Shown piece by piece: positions 8,436 to 17,800 of a stretch of 64,000 bases of DNA. Position 1 is the stretch's first letter. Each line of letters opens with the position of its first letter. The notes below the pieces were generated by a model, which saw nothing but the letters and a program-made list of their open reading frames with translations, made no database searches and was not told where the DNA came from. Source of the DNA: Neomesorhizobium sp963726065 (GTDB lineage: Bacteria > Pseudomonadota > Alphaproteobacteria > Rhizobiales > Rhizobiaceae); assembly GCA_963726065.1 (NCBI GenBank), contig CAVSAU010000009.1:248001-312000 (forward strand). The letters are read 5' to 3'. The position numbers were made by a program, and so were the translations under genes.

Positions 8436-9185
8436 ATGGCTGATCTTGCCGCCGAATATCTCGCTGTCGTTGCGCTGATCTTCTTCCTGGCGGGCATCGT
8501 CAAGGGCGTCACCGGCATGGGCCTGCCGACTGTTTCGATGGGCCTGCTTGGAGCTTTCATGCCGGCCGTCACGGCGGCTTCGCTGCTGATCGTTCCGTCA
8601 TTCATCACCAATGTCTGGCAGCTGTTTTCCGGACCGAGTTTCGGCCGCCTGATCAAAAGGCTTTGGCCGATGATGCTGTGCATCGTTGCAGGAACGATGG
8701 CCGGCGCATCGCTGCTGACTTCAGCCAACCAGCAATGGGCGACAACCGGGCTCGGCGCCGCGCTCGTCGTTTATGCCGCTTTCAGCCTTCTGGCGCGCCA
8801 ACTCTCGGTTCCGGCGCGGTTGGAACGCTTTATGTCTCCGCTGGTCGGGGCGGCGACCGGTTTGGTGACCGGCGCAACCGGCGTGTTCGTCATTCCAGCC
8901 GTGCCTTATCTCCAGGCCCTTGGGCTGGCCAAGGACGATCTGGTGCAGGCGCTTGGCCTTTCCTTCACCGTTTCGACGGTGGCGCTGGCCATCGGCCTGG
9001 CCAAGGGCGGCGCGCTCCATGCCGGCAGTCTCGGCTTGTCCCTGCTGGCCGTTTTGCCGGCGCTGCTCGGCGTGTGGGCAGGGCAACGCCTGCGTCACCG
9101 CATCAGCCCGGCGAGCTTCCGGCGCTGGTTCCTGATCTGCCTGTTGCTGCTCGGTCTCGAACTCGCCTTGCGATCAGTCTGGTGA
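8436..9185 (+). CDS. TauE/SafE family membrane permease
   Basis: A 249-residue polytopic protein with about eight hydrophobic spans. The start carries the family signature FLAGIVKGVTGMGLPTVSMG, and a second repeat LVGAATGLVTGATGVFVIP begins near residue 137, giving the internal two-fold repeat of the TauE/SafE (DUF81) family. Members export sulfite, sulfoacetate or similar organosulfur anions; the substrate here is not evident. It ends 14 bases before a convergent acetyltransferase gene. Confidence 0.85.
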   Translation: MADLAAEYLAVVALIFFLAGIVKGVTGMGLPTVSMGLLGAFMPAVTAASLLIVPSFITNVWQLFSGPSFGRLIKRLWPMMLCIVAGTMAGASLLTSANQQWATTGLGAALVVYAAFSLLARQLSVPARLERFMSPLVGAATGLVTGATGVFVIPAVPYLQALGLAKDDLVQALGLSFTVSTVALAIGLAKGGALHAGSLGLSLLAVLPALLGVWAGQRLRHRISPASFRRWFLICLLLLGLELALRSVW

Positions 9186-9199
9186 ATTAAGTCGAAGCA

Positions 9200-9733
9200 T
9201 CAGGCGCGGTCGGCAGCGGTGACCTCGTAGACCACGTTGCGACGCAACGGATCCGTCGCCGGCAGACCGGGATTGTCGAATTCGCCAATGCGGCGCATGC
9301 CGAGGCGTTCCATCAGGCCCCATGAGGCGCTGTTGGACACCACTGTGAAGCTCACCACACGGTCCAAGCCGAGCCTGCCGAAGGCGTCGTCCAGAACAGT
9401 TTGGGCTGCCTCGCGGGCGAGCCCTTGGCCTTGCCAGGCAGACGACAAGCGCCAGCCGATCTCGACGGCCGGGGTGAAGAATGCTTCGAACGGAACGTGC
9501 ATCATCCCGCACAGGCCGATCAGAGCGCCGCTCCGGCGCTCTTCCAGCGCCCAGTAGCCCCATCCATGTTCGGCAAAATGCGCCTCGATCCGATCGAGCA
9601 TGGCGTCCGAGCCGGCGCGGGTGATGGGCGCGAGATAGCGCTGCACTTCTGGCTCGGCATTGATGGCCGCCAATGGCGCGCGGTCTTCCGCGCGCCATTG
9701 GCGCAGACGCAGGCGTTGGCTGGAAAGTTTCAT
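9200..9733 (-). CDS. GNAT family N-acetyltransferase (RimJ/RimL-like)
   Basis: A 177-residue protein starting MKLSSQRLRLRQWRAEDRAP, the typical opening of the RimJ/RimL-type acetyltransferase_3 group. EIGWRLSSAWQGQGLAREA carries the acetyl-CoA pyrophosphate loop (about residues 88-106), followed by VVSNSASWGLMERLGMRRIG. I took the internal ATG at 9733 because the longer upstream extension is not family-like. The substrate is unknown. Confidence 0.85.
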   Translation of the reverse strand: MKLSSQRLRLRQWRAEDRAPLAAINAEPEVQRYLAPITRAGSDAMLDRIEAHFAEHGWGYWALEERRSGALIGLCGMMHVPFEAFFTPAVEIGWRLSSAWQGQGLAREAAQTVLDDAFGRLGLDRVVSFTVVSNSASWGLMERLGMRRIGEFDNPGLPATDPLRRNVVYEVTAADRA

Positions 9734-9848
9734 AGGTTCTCTTGCTTGGGTGAAGCGTCGCCCACTTCGAAATGCTTGGCGCTTCTTGCCTCGATCCTTG
9801 GCGATATGACCCAGCCGGGAAAGCAAATCCCGAGGTTTGAGATTACCC

Positions 9849-10673
9849 TCACACAGCGTTGGCCAGTTGCACGAATTCAGCGATGCTCAGCGTCTCGGCG
9901 CGCCGCGTGGCATCGATGCCGACAGTTACCAGCAGGCGTTCGCCGCCAAGGCTCTTCAGGCTCTGGCGCAGCATCTTGCGGCGCTGCCCAAATGCTGCCT
10001 CGGTGACGCGGCCAAGCTTGCGCACGTCGGCGGGCAGCGGTTCGGCGCGGGGAACCAGATGGACCACCGACGAGGTTACCTTGGGCGGCGGCGTGAAAGC
10101 CTGCGGCGGCACGTCGAAGGCGATTTTCGCCTCGGTCCGCCAGCCGGCGAGGATGCCGAGCCGCCCGTAAGCGTCGCTGCCGACGCTGGCGACGATGCGC
10201 TGGGCCACTTCACGCTGGAACATCAGGGTCATCGAACCGTAGAAGGGCGGCCAGCCGCCCACCGTCAGCCAGCGGATCAACAGTTCGGTGCCGATGTTAT
10301 AGGGCAGGTTGGCGACGATCTTCGCCGGCCCGTCCGGCACCAGCGCGGTGAAGTCGGTCTTCATCGCGTCGCCCGAGATGATTTCGAGCCGGCCGGGATA
10401 ATGCGCCGCGATTTCCGCCAGCGCCGCCAGGCAGCGCTCGTCGCGCTCGATGGCGACAACTTTTTTGGCGCCATGCAGGAGCAGGGCGCGGGTGAGGCCT
10501 CCCGGGCCGGGCCCAACCTCGATCACCGTATGCTGCGTCAGGTCGCCGGCGGCGCGGGCGATCTTGCCGGTGAGGTTGAGGTCGAGCAGGAAGTTCTGGC
10601 CGAGCGATTTCTTGGCGGCGAGCCCATGCTGCTCGATGACTTCACGCAGCGGCGGCAGGCCGTCGGCGCTCAT
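9849..10673 (-). CDS. rsmA: 16S rRNA dimethyladenosine transferase
   Basis: Dimethylates two adjacent adenines in the 3' hairpin of 16S rRNA during small-subunit maturation. It has 274 residues, KKSLGQNFLLD at about 21-31, the SAM-binding VIEVGPGPGGLTRALL and the catalytic NLPYNIG. Its ATG overlaps the pdxA stop by four bases (ATGA), so the two genes are coupled. It is the last gene of the lptF-lptG-lptD-surA-pdxA-rsmA operon. Confidence 0.96.
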   Translation of the reverse strand: MSADGLPPLREVIEQHGLAAKKSLGQNFLLDLNLTGKIARAAGDLTQHTVIEVGPGPGGLTRALLLHGAKKVVAIERDERCLAALAEIAAHYPGRLEIISGDAMKTDFTALVPDGPAKIVANLPYNIGTELLIRWLTVGGWPPFYGSMTLMFQREVAQRIVASVGSDAYGRLGILAGWRTEAKIAFDVPPQAFTPPPKVTSSVVHLVPRAEPLPADVRKLGRVTEAAFGQRRKMLRQSLKSLGGERLLVTVGIDATRRAETLSIAEFVQLANAV

Positions 10674-11680
10674 GCCGCGACCGCGGCTCGGCTGGACAGG
10701 CGATGCGCCATCTTCAGCGCAGCAATCAGGCTGTCGGCGCGCGCGATGCCCTTGCCGGCGATGTCGAACGCGGTGCCGTGGTCGGGCGAAGTGCGCACGA
10801 AGGGCAGACCGAGCGTGACGTTGACGGTTTCGTCGAAGGCGAGCGCCTTGGCCGGGATCAGCGCCTGATCGTGATACATGCAGATTGCGGCGTCGTAGCC
10901 GGCGCGCGCCCGGGCGTGGAACATCGTGTCGGCGGGGCGAGGGCCGTTGGCATCGATGCCCTCGGCGCGCAGCGTCTCGACAGCAGGGCGCACGATCTCC
11001 TCATCCTCGCTTCCCATCGCGCCGCCTTCGCCGGCATGCGGGTTGAGCCCGGCGACGGCAAGCCGCGGCCGCGCGATGCCGAAGCGGCTGACGAGGTCGC
11101 TTGCCGTGATGTGAGCGGTCGTGACGATGGCGTCGGTGGTGAGCGCCGCCGGCACGTCGGCCAGCGCGATGTGGATGGTTACCGGCACCGCGCGCAAGGT
11201 CGGACCAGCCAGCATCATCACCGGGGTGACCGTCTTTCCGGTCGTTTCGGCCGCCAGATGCGCGAGGTATTCGGTGTGGCCGGGAAATCTGAAACCCGCT
11301 TCGTAAAGCGGCTTCTTGGCGACGGGGCAGGTGACGATGGCGCTCGCGGCGCCCGAAAAAACATCGGCGACAGCGCGGTCGATGGATTCGATGATGCCGG
11401 CGGCATTGGTGCTGTCCGGCCTGCCCAACGTGTTGCCGAAGCGCTCGGTCAGCGGGACGACCGGCAGGGCGTCGGCGAAGACGGCGTCGGCGCCCGAGGG
11501 CGTCACTTCCCGGATTTTCAGCTCAAGCCCGGTGTTGCGGGCGCGGGCCGCCAGGAGCGCCGGATCGGTCAAGAGATAGAAGGGCGGAACATTCGCCGCG
11601 TCGCGCATGCGCCATGCGGCGATGACGATTTCGGGGGCAATTCCGGACGGATCGCCGGCCGTCAATGCGAGAGGCGGCAC
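10670..11680 (-). CDS. pdxA: 4-hydroxythreonine-4-phosphate dehydrogenase
   Basis: NAD-dependent oxidation in pyridoxal-5'-phosphate synthesis. The 336 residues include the N-terminal LTAGDPSGIAPEI, the metal-binding PGHTEYLA and LNPHAGEGG, and MYHDQALIPAK. The start codon is GTG (complement of 11678-11680). It lies 13 bases after surA and overlaps rsmA. Confidence 0.95.
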   Translation of the reverse strand: MPPLALTAGDPSGIAPEIVIAAWRMRDAANVPPFYLLTDPALLAARARNTGLELKIREVTPSGADAVFADALPVVPLTERFGNTLGRPDSTNAAGIIESIDRAVADVFSGAASAIVTCPVAKKPLYEAGFRFPGHTEYLAHLAAETTGKTVTPVMMLAGPTLRAVPVTIHIALADVPAALTTDAIVTTAHITASDLVSRFGIARPRLAVAGLNPHAGEGGAMGSEDEEIVRPAVETLRAEGIDANGPRPADTMFHARARAGYDAAICMYHDQALIPAKALAFDETVNVTLGLPFVRTSPDHGTAFDIAGKGIARADSLIAALKMAHRLSSRAAVAA

Positions 11681-11693
11681 GGCTGTCTGGAAC

Positions 11694-12620
11694 CTAGCGC
11701 TCGACGATGCGGGCTTTTTTCCGCAGCTCTTCGGTATAGGTCTTGCTGAGTTCGTCCACCTTCTGGTCGCTGCTCTTGTCGTCGCCGTTCAACACAAGCT
11801 GGGCGACACGATCGTCCGAAACTTCGCGGGCACTGCAAATGCCGATGAATTCGAGGCCGCGCTCGGTCTGCCGGACAGGGGTCGCCGCACCCGCATTGGT
11901 TTTCTTGATCGAATCCGCCCATTCAGGTGGCAGTTCCGGCGCAAGCTTGCGGCCGAGATCGCGAACAGTAACGTCGATCAGGCCCTTTGCGAACTGGCGG
12001 GTGGAGTCGCAGCCGTTGAAGCGTGACCGCATGGCTTCCGCTTCCTGCTTGCGTTTGCCGGCGGAGCCCTTGTCCTTCTGCGGGATGACGAAGATGACCT
12101 GCTGCAACATGTATTCAGTGGCTGACGGCTTGGCGCCGCCCTGCTGCAGCATCTTGCGCACCACTTCCTGTTCGCTCATGCGGCCGCCGCCACCGCGGGC
12201 GCGCTGGCTTAGCGCCTGGTTCCAGCTCATCTGGGCGCGGATGAAGTCCTTGAAGTGCTGCTTGGTCACCCCGGCCTGCTCCAGGATGCCGTCAAGCCGC
12301 TGCAATGGCATCTTGTTGTTGCTGGCGAAGCGCGCATAGGCGTCGTCAACCTGCTGGTCCGTGATCTTGATGCCGAGACGCCTTACTTCCGACATGCGCA
12401 GCGTCTGTTCGATCATCTGCTCGGAAGCGCTGCCCTTGCCGCGCTGAAGCTTGATGAATGCAGCGCGTCGCTGGATGTCGTAGCTGGTGATCGGGACATT
12501 GTTGACCACGTACTTGATTTCGCTGGCGGCGGCCGGAAGAGGCGCGAGTAGTGGCGCTGCAGTCGCTGCAACGAGCAAAGCAAAGCCAATCGAAACCAGA
12601 TGTTTCCTGATCAGTTTCAT
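11694..12620 (-). CDS. surA: Periplasmic chaperone / peptidylprolyl isomerase of SurA type
   Basis: A 308-residue exported protein with a signal peptide to about residue 33 (APLPAAASE), then a SurA N-terminal domain (IKYVVNNVPITSYDIQRRAA onward) and a single divergent parvulin-like domain (about residues 165-270). E. coli SurA has two parvulin domains, so this is the shorter alphaproteobacterial form. It is immediately downstream of lptD, consistent with its role in folding outer-membrane barrels including LptD. Confidence 0.88.
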   Translation of the reverse strand: MKLIRKHLVSIGFALLVAATAAPLLAPLPAAASEIKYVVNNVPITSYDIQRRAAFIKLQRGKGSASEQMIEQTLRMSEVRRLGIKITDQQVDDAYARFASNNKMPLQRLDGILEQAGVTKQHFKDFIRAQMSWNQALSQRARGGGGRMSEQEVVRKMLQQGGAKPSATEYMLQQVIFVIPQKDKGSAGKRKQEAEAMRSRFNGCDSTRQFAKGLIDVTVRDLGRKLAPELPPEWADSIKKTNAGAATPVRQTERGLEFIGICSAREVSDDRVAQLVLNGDDKSSDQKVDELSKTYTEELRKKARIVER

Positions 12621-12706
12621 TCCAAATTATCCCCGAGTTCCGTACATCGATGGAACACTGCTCCATGCTCCGCCTATACGGCGAAACGATGTCCTGCGTT
12701 TCATCC

Positions 12707-15133
12707 TCAGTTCGAACCGAAAGAACTCGAATCGGTTCCAAAGTCGCCAAGAGTGCGGAACGAGATGTTGAACCCGATATTCTGCGACGTATCACGCGTG
12801 AAACGGTCGCGCGTCTCGGACATCGTCAGCGAGAACAGGAAACACACACCGTCGTCGTAAGTGAAACCTAGCGAATCGCGCACCACGGTATCGGTCTCGA
12901 AATCATAGGTCGCCGATCCGAATGTCTTCCAGTTTTGGTTGATCTTGGCCGTGGCGCCGAGCGTCATCTCGCGCCTGTCGTCCGGGAAGCCATAAAGCGG
13001 CTGCGACTGGATGAAGGCATATTTCGCGCTCACCGAAAGCCGGTCGATGGAGTAGCCGGCCTTGGCTTCGGCGCGCCTGATCTCGAAAGTCTGCTCGTCG
13101 AAGCGGCCGGAGATCGAAGCGGACAAGCCACTTGGGCTGGAGAAGCCGGCGAGGCCGACATAGTCGGACGTATCGGTTTCCAGGCCGGAATAGGCGCCGA
13201 CATTGACCAGATCGGGCTGCGCGAACGAGTTTTCGCCGGCGAGGTGATAGGACTGGCCAAGCAGCGCGTTGGTCGTCCAGCCGCCTGCGTAGCTGCCGGA
13301 ATAACGCAAGCCGATATTGGCGCGGGTGCCGCCCTCGATGCGGTCGTAGCCTGAGAACTTGTCGCGCTCGAACAGCGAACTTGCGTCGAAGACAAAGCTC
13401 TGCGCGTCCTCGTTCGGGATGCCGAGCGAACCGGCGTAGCGCTCGTCCGGGCGGGCGAAAAGCTGGGCCATCGGCTCCAGCACATGGCTGGAACTGGTCG
13501 ACGAGAACAGCACCGGCCAGCGCAGTTCGAGACCGGCGGTCGCCATGAAGCGGTTGTAGGCGGAGCGAACGTCGGCGGCGACGCCGCTGTAGGCCGGGCC
13601 GCCGTGGCTGTAGTCCATGCCGTTCAGGGTTCCGGCCATGTTGTTGATGGCCGCCACCGATTCCGACGAGATGTTGCTATGCGCGGCGTCGCCGCGCACG
13701 TCGAACATCGGCGTGATGACAATGCCGCCATCGGTGATGATCGACTTCTTCCACTCGGCCTCTGCCGTCAGACGGCTGTTGGTGCCCTCGAGGCCGCGCA
13801 CCGCAGGGGTGCTGGGTATGCTGTCGAGACGCGAGCGGTTGATGACGCGGGCATTGACGTCGAAATTGAGCTCGCCGCCGAACACGGGTTCATCAGGCGT
13901 GTAGGAATAGTCGAACGTCGGCAGCACCCAGGGCTGCTTGTCGTCACGCGCGGAGGCGCTTTCGTCGAAATATTCTTCCTGGACCTGAAAGCGCATGGCG
14001 CGCAGGTCGAAATAGTTCCGCTCATGCAGGCCGGTCAGATAGACCTGAGACTGCTGTACGAAGTCGGAATAGCCGGGAATGCCATAGGTGTAGGAGAAGT
14101 TCTTGTCGGACTGCGCCACGATATCCCAGCCGAAACTCCAGCGGGGATTGATGACGAAGTCGCCCTTCGAACCGATCATGCCGCGAAGCTTGTTGGGGTC
14201 GGTCGCCGTACCGGCGTCGACGGTGCCGAATTGGAAGCCGCCGGGGTCCTGCTGCGAGATGCCTGCGATGCGCAGATTGTACTGGCCGTTGTCGAAGCGC
14301 TGCCGCCACTCGGCCATGCCGAGGAAGCCCTGCTTCGTATAGTAACGGCCGTGCAGCGTCAGGTCGTAGGTTGGCGCCAGCGCGATGTAGAACGGAATGT
14401 TGAAGCCGACCCCGAGGTCCGACTTGTAGGCGATGCCGGGAATCAGGAAGCCGGTCTTGCGCTTGACCGTCGGATCCGGAACCTCGAGGGCAGGGAAGTA
14501 GGCAATCGGATAGCCGAACATTTCGAAGCGCGACTGTTCGAAGCGGACCGTCTTGGCCTGGCCGTTCCAGATGATCTTCTTTGCCTTCAAACGCCAGATC
14601 GGGGCCTTGCTTGGCTCTTCCTCGCAGGGCGCGCAGGCGGTGTAGACGCCGTTGTTGAAGGTGGTGAGCATGCCGCGTTCGCGTTTGGCGCTCTCGGCGG
14701 CGAAATAGGTCTTGTCGACGGTTTCAACGCGCAGCGCGTTGACGAAGCCATCGGCGAAATCGTCGGTGATGTCGATCTCCTGCGAGAACACCTTGGTGCC
14801 TTCGCTGTCCACGAGCGCGACGTCGCCGCGGGCGATGAGGCGGCCGGATTTGCGGTCATAAGTGACGCGTCTGGCCACCAGCTTGTTGCCGCCATAGTCG
14901 ATCTGCACGCCGCCGGCGGCCGTCACCGTATTGGCGTCGTTGTCGTAGACCAGCGTGTCTGCCTCGAGCAGCATCTGAGAATTTGCCGGAATCGACGGAG
15001 CTGCAAGCTGGACGTCCTGCGCAAGGGCGGGAGCCGGCGCGAACACGTAAGAAAACACGCATGCCATTGCAGTCGCGCCGAACAGGCGCGCCAGCCGAGC
15101 CGACGAGCAAAAATGAGCCCGGGCCACCAACAC
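12707..15133 (-). CDS. lptD: LPS-assembly outer-membrane protein
   Basis: Outer-membrane barrel of the lipopolysaccharide translocon. Of 808 residues, 1-38 are a signal peptide ending ALAQD. About 50-180 form the periplasmic OstA-like jellyroll (LLEADTLVYDNDANTVTAAG, ARRVTYDRKSGRLIARGDVA), and the rest is a beta barrel with alternating aromatic strands. CAPCEE in the N-domain may take part in a disulfide. The start is GTG, overlapping the lptG TAG by one base. It is followed by surA. Confidence 0.94.
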   Translation of the reverse strand: MLVARAHFCSSARLARLFGATAMACVFSYVFAPAPALAQDVQLAAPSIPANSQMLLEADTLVYDNDANTVTAAGGVQIDYGGNKLVARRVTYDRKSGRLIARGDVALVDSEGTKVFSQEIDITDDFADGFVNALRVETVDKTYFAAESAKRERGMLTTFNNGVYTACAPCEEEPSKAPIWRLKAKKIIWNGQAKTVRFEQSRFEMFGYPIAYFPALEVPDPTVKRKTGFLIPGIAYKSDLGVGFNIPFYIALAPTYDLTLHGRYYTKQGFLGMAEWRQRFDNGQYNLRIAGISQQDPGGFQFGTVDAGTATDPNKLRGMIGSKGDFVINPRWSFGWDIVAQSDKNFSYTYGIPGYSDFVQQSQVYLTGLHERNYFDLRAMRFQVQEEYFDESASARDDKQPWVLPTFDYSYTPDEPVFGGELNFDVNARVINRSRLDSIPSTPAVRGLEGTNSRLTAEAEWKKSIITDGGIVITPMFDVRGDAAHSNISSESVAAINNMAGTLNGMDYSHGGPAYSGVAADVRSAYNRFMATAGLELRWPVLFSSTSSSHVLEPMAQLFARPDERYAGSLGIPNEDAQSFVFDASSLFERDKFSGYDRIEGGTRANIGLRYSGSYAGGWTTNALLGQSYHLAGENSFAQPDLVNVGAYSGLETDTSDYVGLAGFSSPSGLSASISGRFDEQTFEIRRAEAKAGYSIDRLSVSAKYAFIQSQPLYGFPDDRREMTLGATAKINQNWKTFGSATYDFETDTVVRDSLGFTYDDGVCFLFSLTMSETRDRFTRDTSQNIGFNISFRTLGDFGTDSSSFGSN

Positions 15134-16215
15134 TAACCGTCCTCCTTGTGGAGCAGGAACGTCACCCCAAAGAACAATGCCACGATCACAGGGAACCAGG
15201 CCGCTACAACCGGTGGCACGAATCCCGCAGTTCCGAATGCCTTGACCAGAACCGAGACGACATAAAGCAGAAAGCCCGCGACGACGCCACCCAGAATCAT
15301 CGTAGCCGACTGTCCCATGCGCGCAAATCTCATCGAAACCGTTGCCGCGATAAGGGTCATGGCAACCAGCAATGGCGGCAGCGCAACAAGCGAATGAAAC
15401 TGCATGGCGAACGCATTTGCCCTCAATCCAAACGAGCGCGCTATTTCGATCTTAGCGGGTAGTTGGAAAAAGGGAATGGTCTCCGGACGGGCGAGCCGTT
15501 CCTGGACGATTTCAGGGCGCAGATTGGTCTTGATTCGCACCGACGGGAGTTTTGTCTCGGTGCTGTCCTTCAGCTCGTTGACGTCGACCAGTTCCCAATA
15601 GCCATCGCGCAAAAACGCGCGCTTTGCGTCGAGCCTTCGCGCGATGTCGCCCTCGGCGTCGAACTGGAAGAACACCGCGTCGGAAAGTTCCAGTCCCTGG
15701 TTGAGGATGGCGCGGGCGCCGATGATGGCGTCGCCCTCGTCGGTTTTCTGCCGGATCCATGGCGCGCCGAACGCCGAGACGCTGTTCGACTGGCCCGAGC
15801 GGAGCGCGGTTTCCATGTTCTCGGCCCGTGAAAAACCGTAGGCGGCGATCGGGTTGAGGATCGATATCGTGGCGAGGCCGAAGAGCAGCGCGCCGATGCA
15901 GGCCGGCAAGAGGAATTGCCATGCCGAAATCCCGGCGGCGCGCGCGATCACCAGCTCATACCTGCGGTTGAGCGAGACCAGTGTCGCCATGGCGGCGAAC
16001 AGGCCGACGAAGGGCACCACCTGTTGCATCACCATCGGCACCCTGAGCGCCGAAACGGCCAGCGCCAGCTGGACGGTGAAGCCAGGCAGGCCGGCCGTGC
16101 TGCTTGAAAACTCGGTGAAGTCGATGATGAAGACCAGCGCGAAAATGCCGACGAAGAACCAGAGCGTGATGGTCACGTAGCGGAAGAAGAAATAGCGGCC
16201 GAGCGTCCAACCCAT
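15133..16215 (-). CDS. lptG: LPS export ABC transporter permease LptG
   Basis: Inner-membrane permease of the LptB2FG complex that extracts lipopolysaccharide and passes it to LptC/LptA. It has 360 residues, six predicted spans (three N-terminal to about residue 125, three C-terminal from about 270) and a periplasmic jellyroll between them. It begins MGWTLGRYFFFRYVTITLWF. The ATG overlaps the lptF stop (TGATG), and its own stop overlaps lptD, so translation of the three is coupled. Confidence 0.93.
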   Translation of the reverse strand: MGWTLGRYFFFRYVTITLWFFVGIFALVFIIDFTEFSSSTAGLPGFTVQLALAVSALRVPMVMQQVVPFVGLFAAMATLVSLNRRYELVIARAAGISAWQFLLPACIGALLFGLATISILNPIAAYGFSRAENMETALRSGQSNSVSAFGAPWIRQKTDEGDAIIGARAILNQGLELSDAVFFQFDAEGDIARRLDAKRAFLRDGYWELVDVNELKDSTETKLPSVRIKTNLRPEIVQERLARPETIPFFQLPAKIEIARSFGLRANAFAMQFHSLVALPPLLVAMTLIAATVSMRFARMGQSATMILGGVVAGFLLYVVSVLVKAFGTAGFVPPVVAAWFPVIVALFFGVTFLLHKEDG

Positions 16216-17420
16216 CAGAGACGCCCTCGCGCCGAAGGGACCGGGTGCCCGAGCAGGCGATGGCGCAACAGGATCACCCTGTCGCCAATCCTGCGGAAGA
16301 GGGCGATCAGGTTTTCAGCCCACGAAATCGGCAATTCCATCGTGCGCTGCGCATAGATGAACCACACCGATATCGCGGCGAAGAACAATGGCACGCCATA
16401 GACGGCAATGGCGAAAGACGGCGAGTTCTGCGTTTCGTTGGAAACGAAGAAGCCCAGCCAGCGCGCCACCAGCGCGATCACGAGCGACGTCACCAGGGGA
16501 TGGATACGCGCTTCCCGGTGGGAGCGGGCGTCACCGGCCACCGCGAGCGCGATGAGGGCGAAGACAAGCGGGTAGATCCATTCGGTAAGGCGCCGGTGCA
16601 ATTCGGCGCGGAATTGCTGCGGTACTTTCGCGTACAGCGGATCGTTGGGATCGGGGTTCAAAAGGAAGCCCAGCGTGCGATCCTTGGCGAACAGCACCAC
16701 TTCCTGGGCTTCGGACGAAAATGCCGACAGATCAAACGCATAGGAATGGAAGCGGATGATCGACACTTCGGCGCCGACGGCCTTGCGATGGACGACGCCG
16801 TCATTCATCAAAAGCACATTCTTGCCGTCGCGCGAAATTACCGCGCCGTCCTTGGCGTAATAGATGAAATCGATGTTCTTATCGCGGGAATCGGCAACGA
16901 AAATGCTGCCCAGCCGCCCATCCGGTCGCCGCTCGCCGATCTGCACGAAAAGGCCTTCGTCGACCTTGCGGAAGCTGCCTTCCTGCACGACGGTCGAGAG
17001 GAAATCGGCGCGCGCTTCCGATACCAGCTCGCGCGCCCGCTGCCGTGCATAAGGGTCGACGCCATTGTCGACGGCGAACGACAGGATGCTGGCGCCGAGC
17101 GCCAAAAGCAGGATCGGCCGGATGGTCGTCATGCGCGAACTGCCTGCCGCGCTGATCACCACCAGCTCCGAATCGGTGTTCATCATCGACAGCGTCTGGG
17201 CGACGGCAATGCTGACGGCGAACGGCACCACCACCGGAATAACGGAAGGCAGGATCAGCGTTGCCAGTTCGAAGAAGGCCATGGCCGACTGGCCGCTGGT
17301 GGTGACGAAATCGATACGGCCAAGCACCTGCGTGGTCCAGACGATCGCAAGCGTCCAGAACAAGGCTCCGGCGAAGACCGCGAACGCCCGTCGCAGGATA
17401 TAGCGCTCGACGACCTTCAT
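16215..17420 (-). CDS. lptF: LPS export ABC transporter permease LptF
   Basis: Partner permease of LptG. The ATG at 17420 begins MKVVERYILRRAFAVFAGAL, the canonical LptF opening, preceded by an AGGTG; a longer frame to 17471 is unlikely. About 401 residues with three N-terminal and three C-terminal spans around a periplasmic domain. It is the first gene of the minus-strand operon; its promoter must lie in the 380-base region shared with pepA. Confidence 0.93.
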   Translation of the reverse strand: MKVVERYILRRAFAVFAGALFWTLAIVWTTQVLGRIDFVTTSGQSAMAFFELATLILPSVIPVVVPFAVSIAVAQTLSMMNTDSELVVISAAGSSRMTTIRPILLLALGASILSFAVDNGVDPYARQRARELVSEARADFLSTVVQEGSFRKVDEGLFVQIGERRPDGRLGSIFVADSRDKNIDFIYYAKDGAVISRDGKNVLLMNDGVVHRKAVGAEVSIIRFHSYAFDLSAFSSEAQEVVLFAKDRTLGFLLNPDPNDPLYAKVPQQFRAELHRRLTEWIYPLVFALIALAVAGDARSHREARIHPLVTSLVIALVARWLGFFVSNETQNSPSFAIAVYGVPLFFAAISVWFIYAQRTMELPISWAENLIALFRRIGDRVILLRHRLLGHPVPSARGRL

Positions 17421-17800
17421 CACCTGCAAGGTTCCGTAATCACAAATGGTTATGCGCCGCAGTGACGCCAAAAGATAAATTTATCCGCCCAACGGCGGGC
17501 GCACAACTGTTTCACTTCCGCCCCGGCGAGAAAGGCACTGGGGGTGTCGCCAAAAGTCTCCCCATCATTGGCTAAAAAACGGCCAACAAACGAAGTTAAC
17601 AAACCGTCACCGAGGCGTTCAAGCGCATGCGACGGATTTGGCAGCGGCGCCGGATTCCCGCAAATCACGTTTCGGAGAGCGCCAAAGCGTTACTTTAGGG
17701 GAGGCCGATTCTGTCTTGCCGTGGCTGCAAAGCCTTGTCATAGCAATGGAAACGGCCAAACGCCGAGAACACCGGAACCCGCCCGCCTAAGGAATCCTGC
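17421..17800. promoter_or_regulatory. Divergent intergenic region lptF / pepA
   Basis: About 380 bases without a credible gene, between two divergently transcribed units, so it should contain both promoters. The middle (17565-17605) is AT-richer, with CTAAAAAACGG and GAAGTTAACAAACC. On the plus strand CTTGCC, 17 bases, TCATAG (about 17714-17742) is a possible but weak housekeeping-type promoter for pepA. I saw no strong palindrome. Confidence 0.4.

Noticed and set aside
13484..15136. 550-residue plus-strand frame opposite lptD
   Set aside because: Antisense shadow; lptD has signal peptide, domains and operon context.
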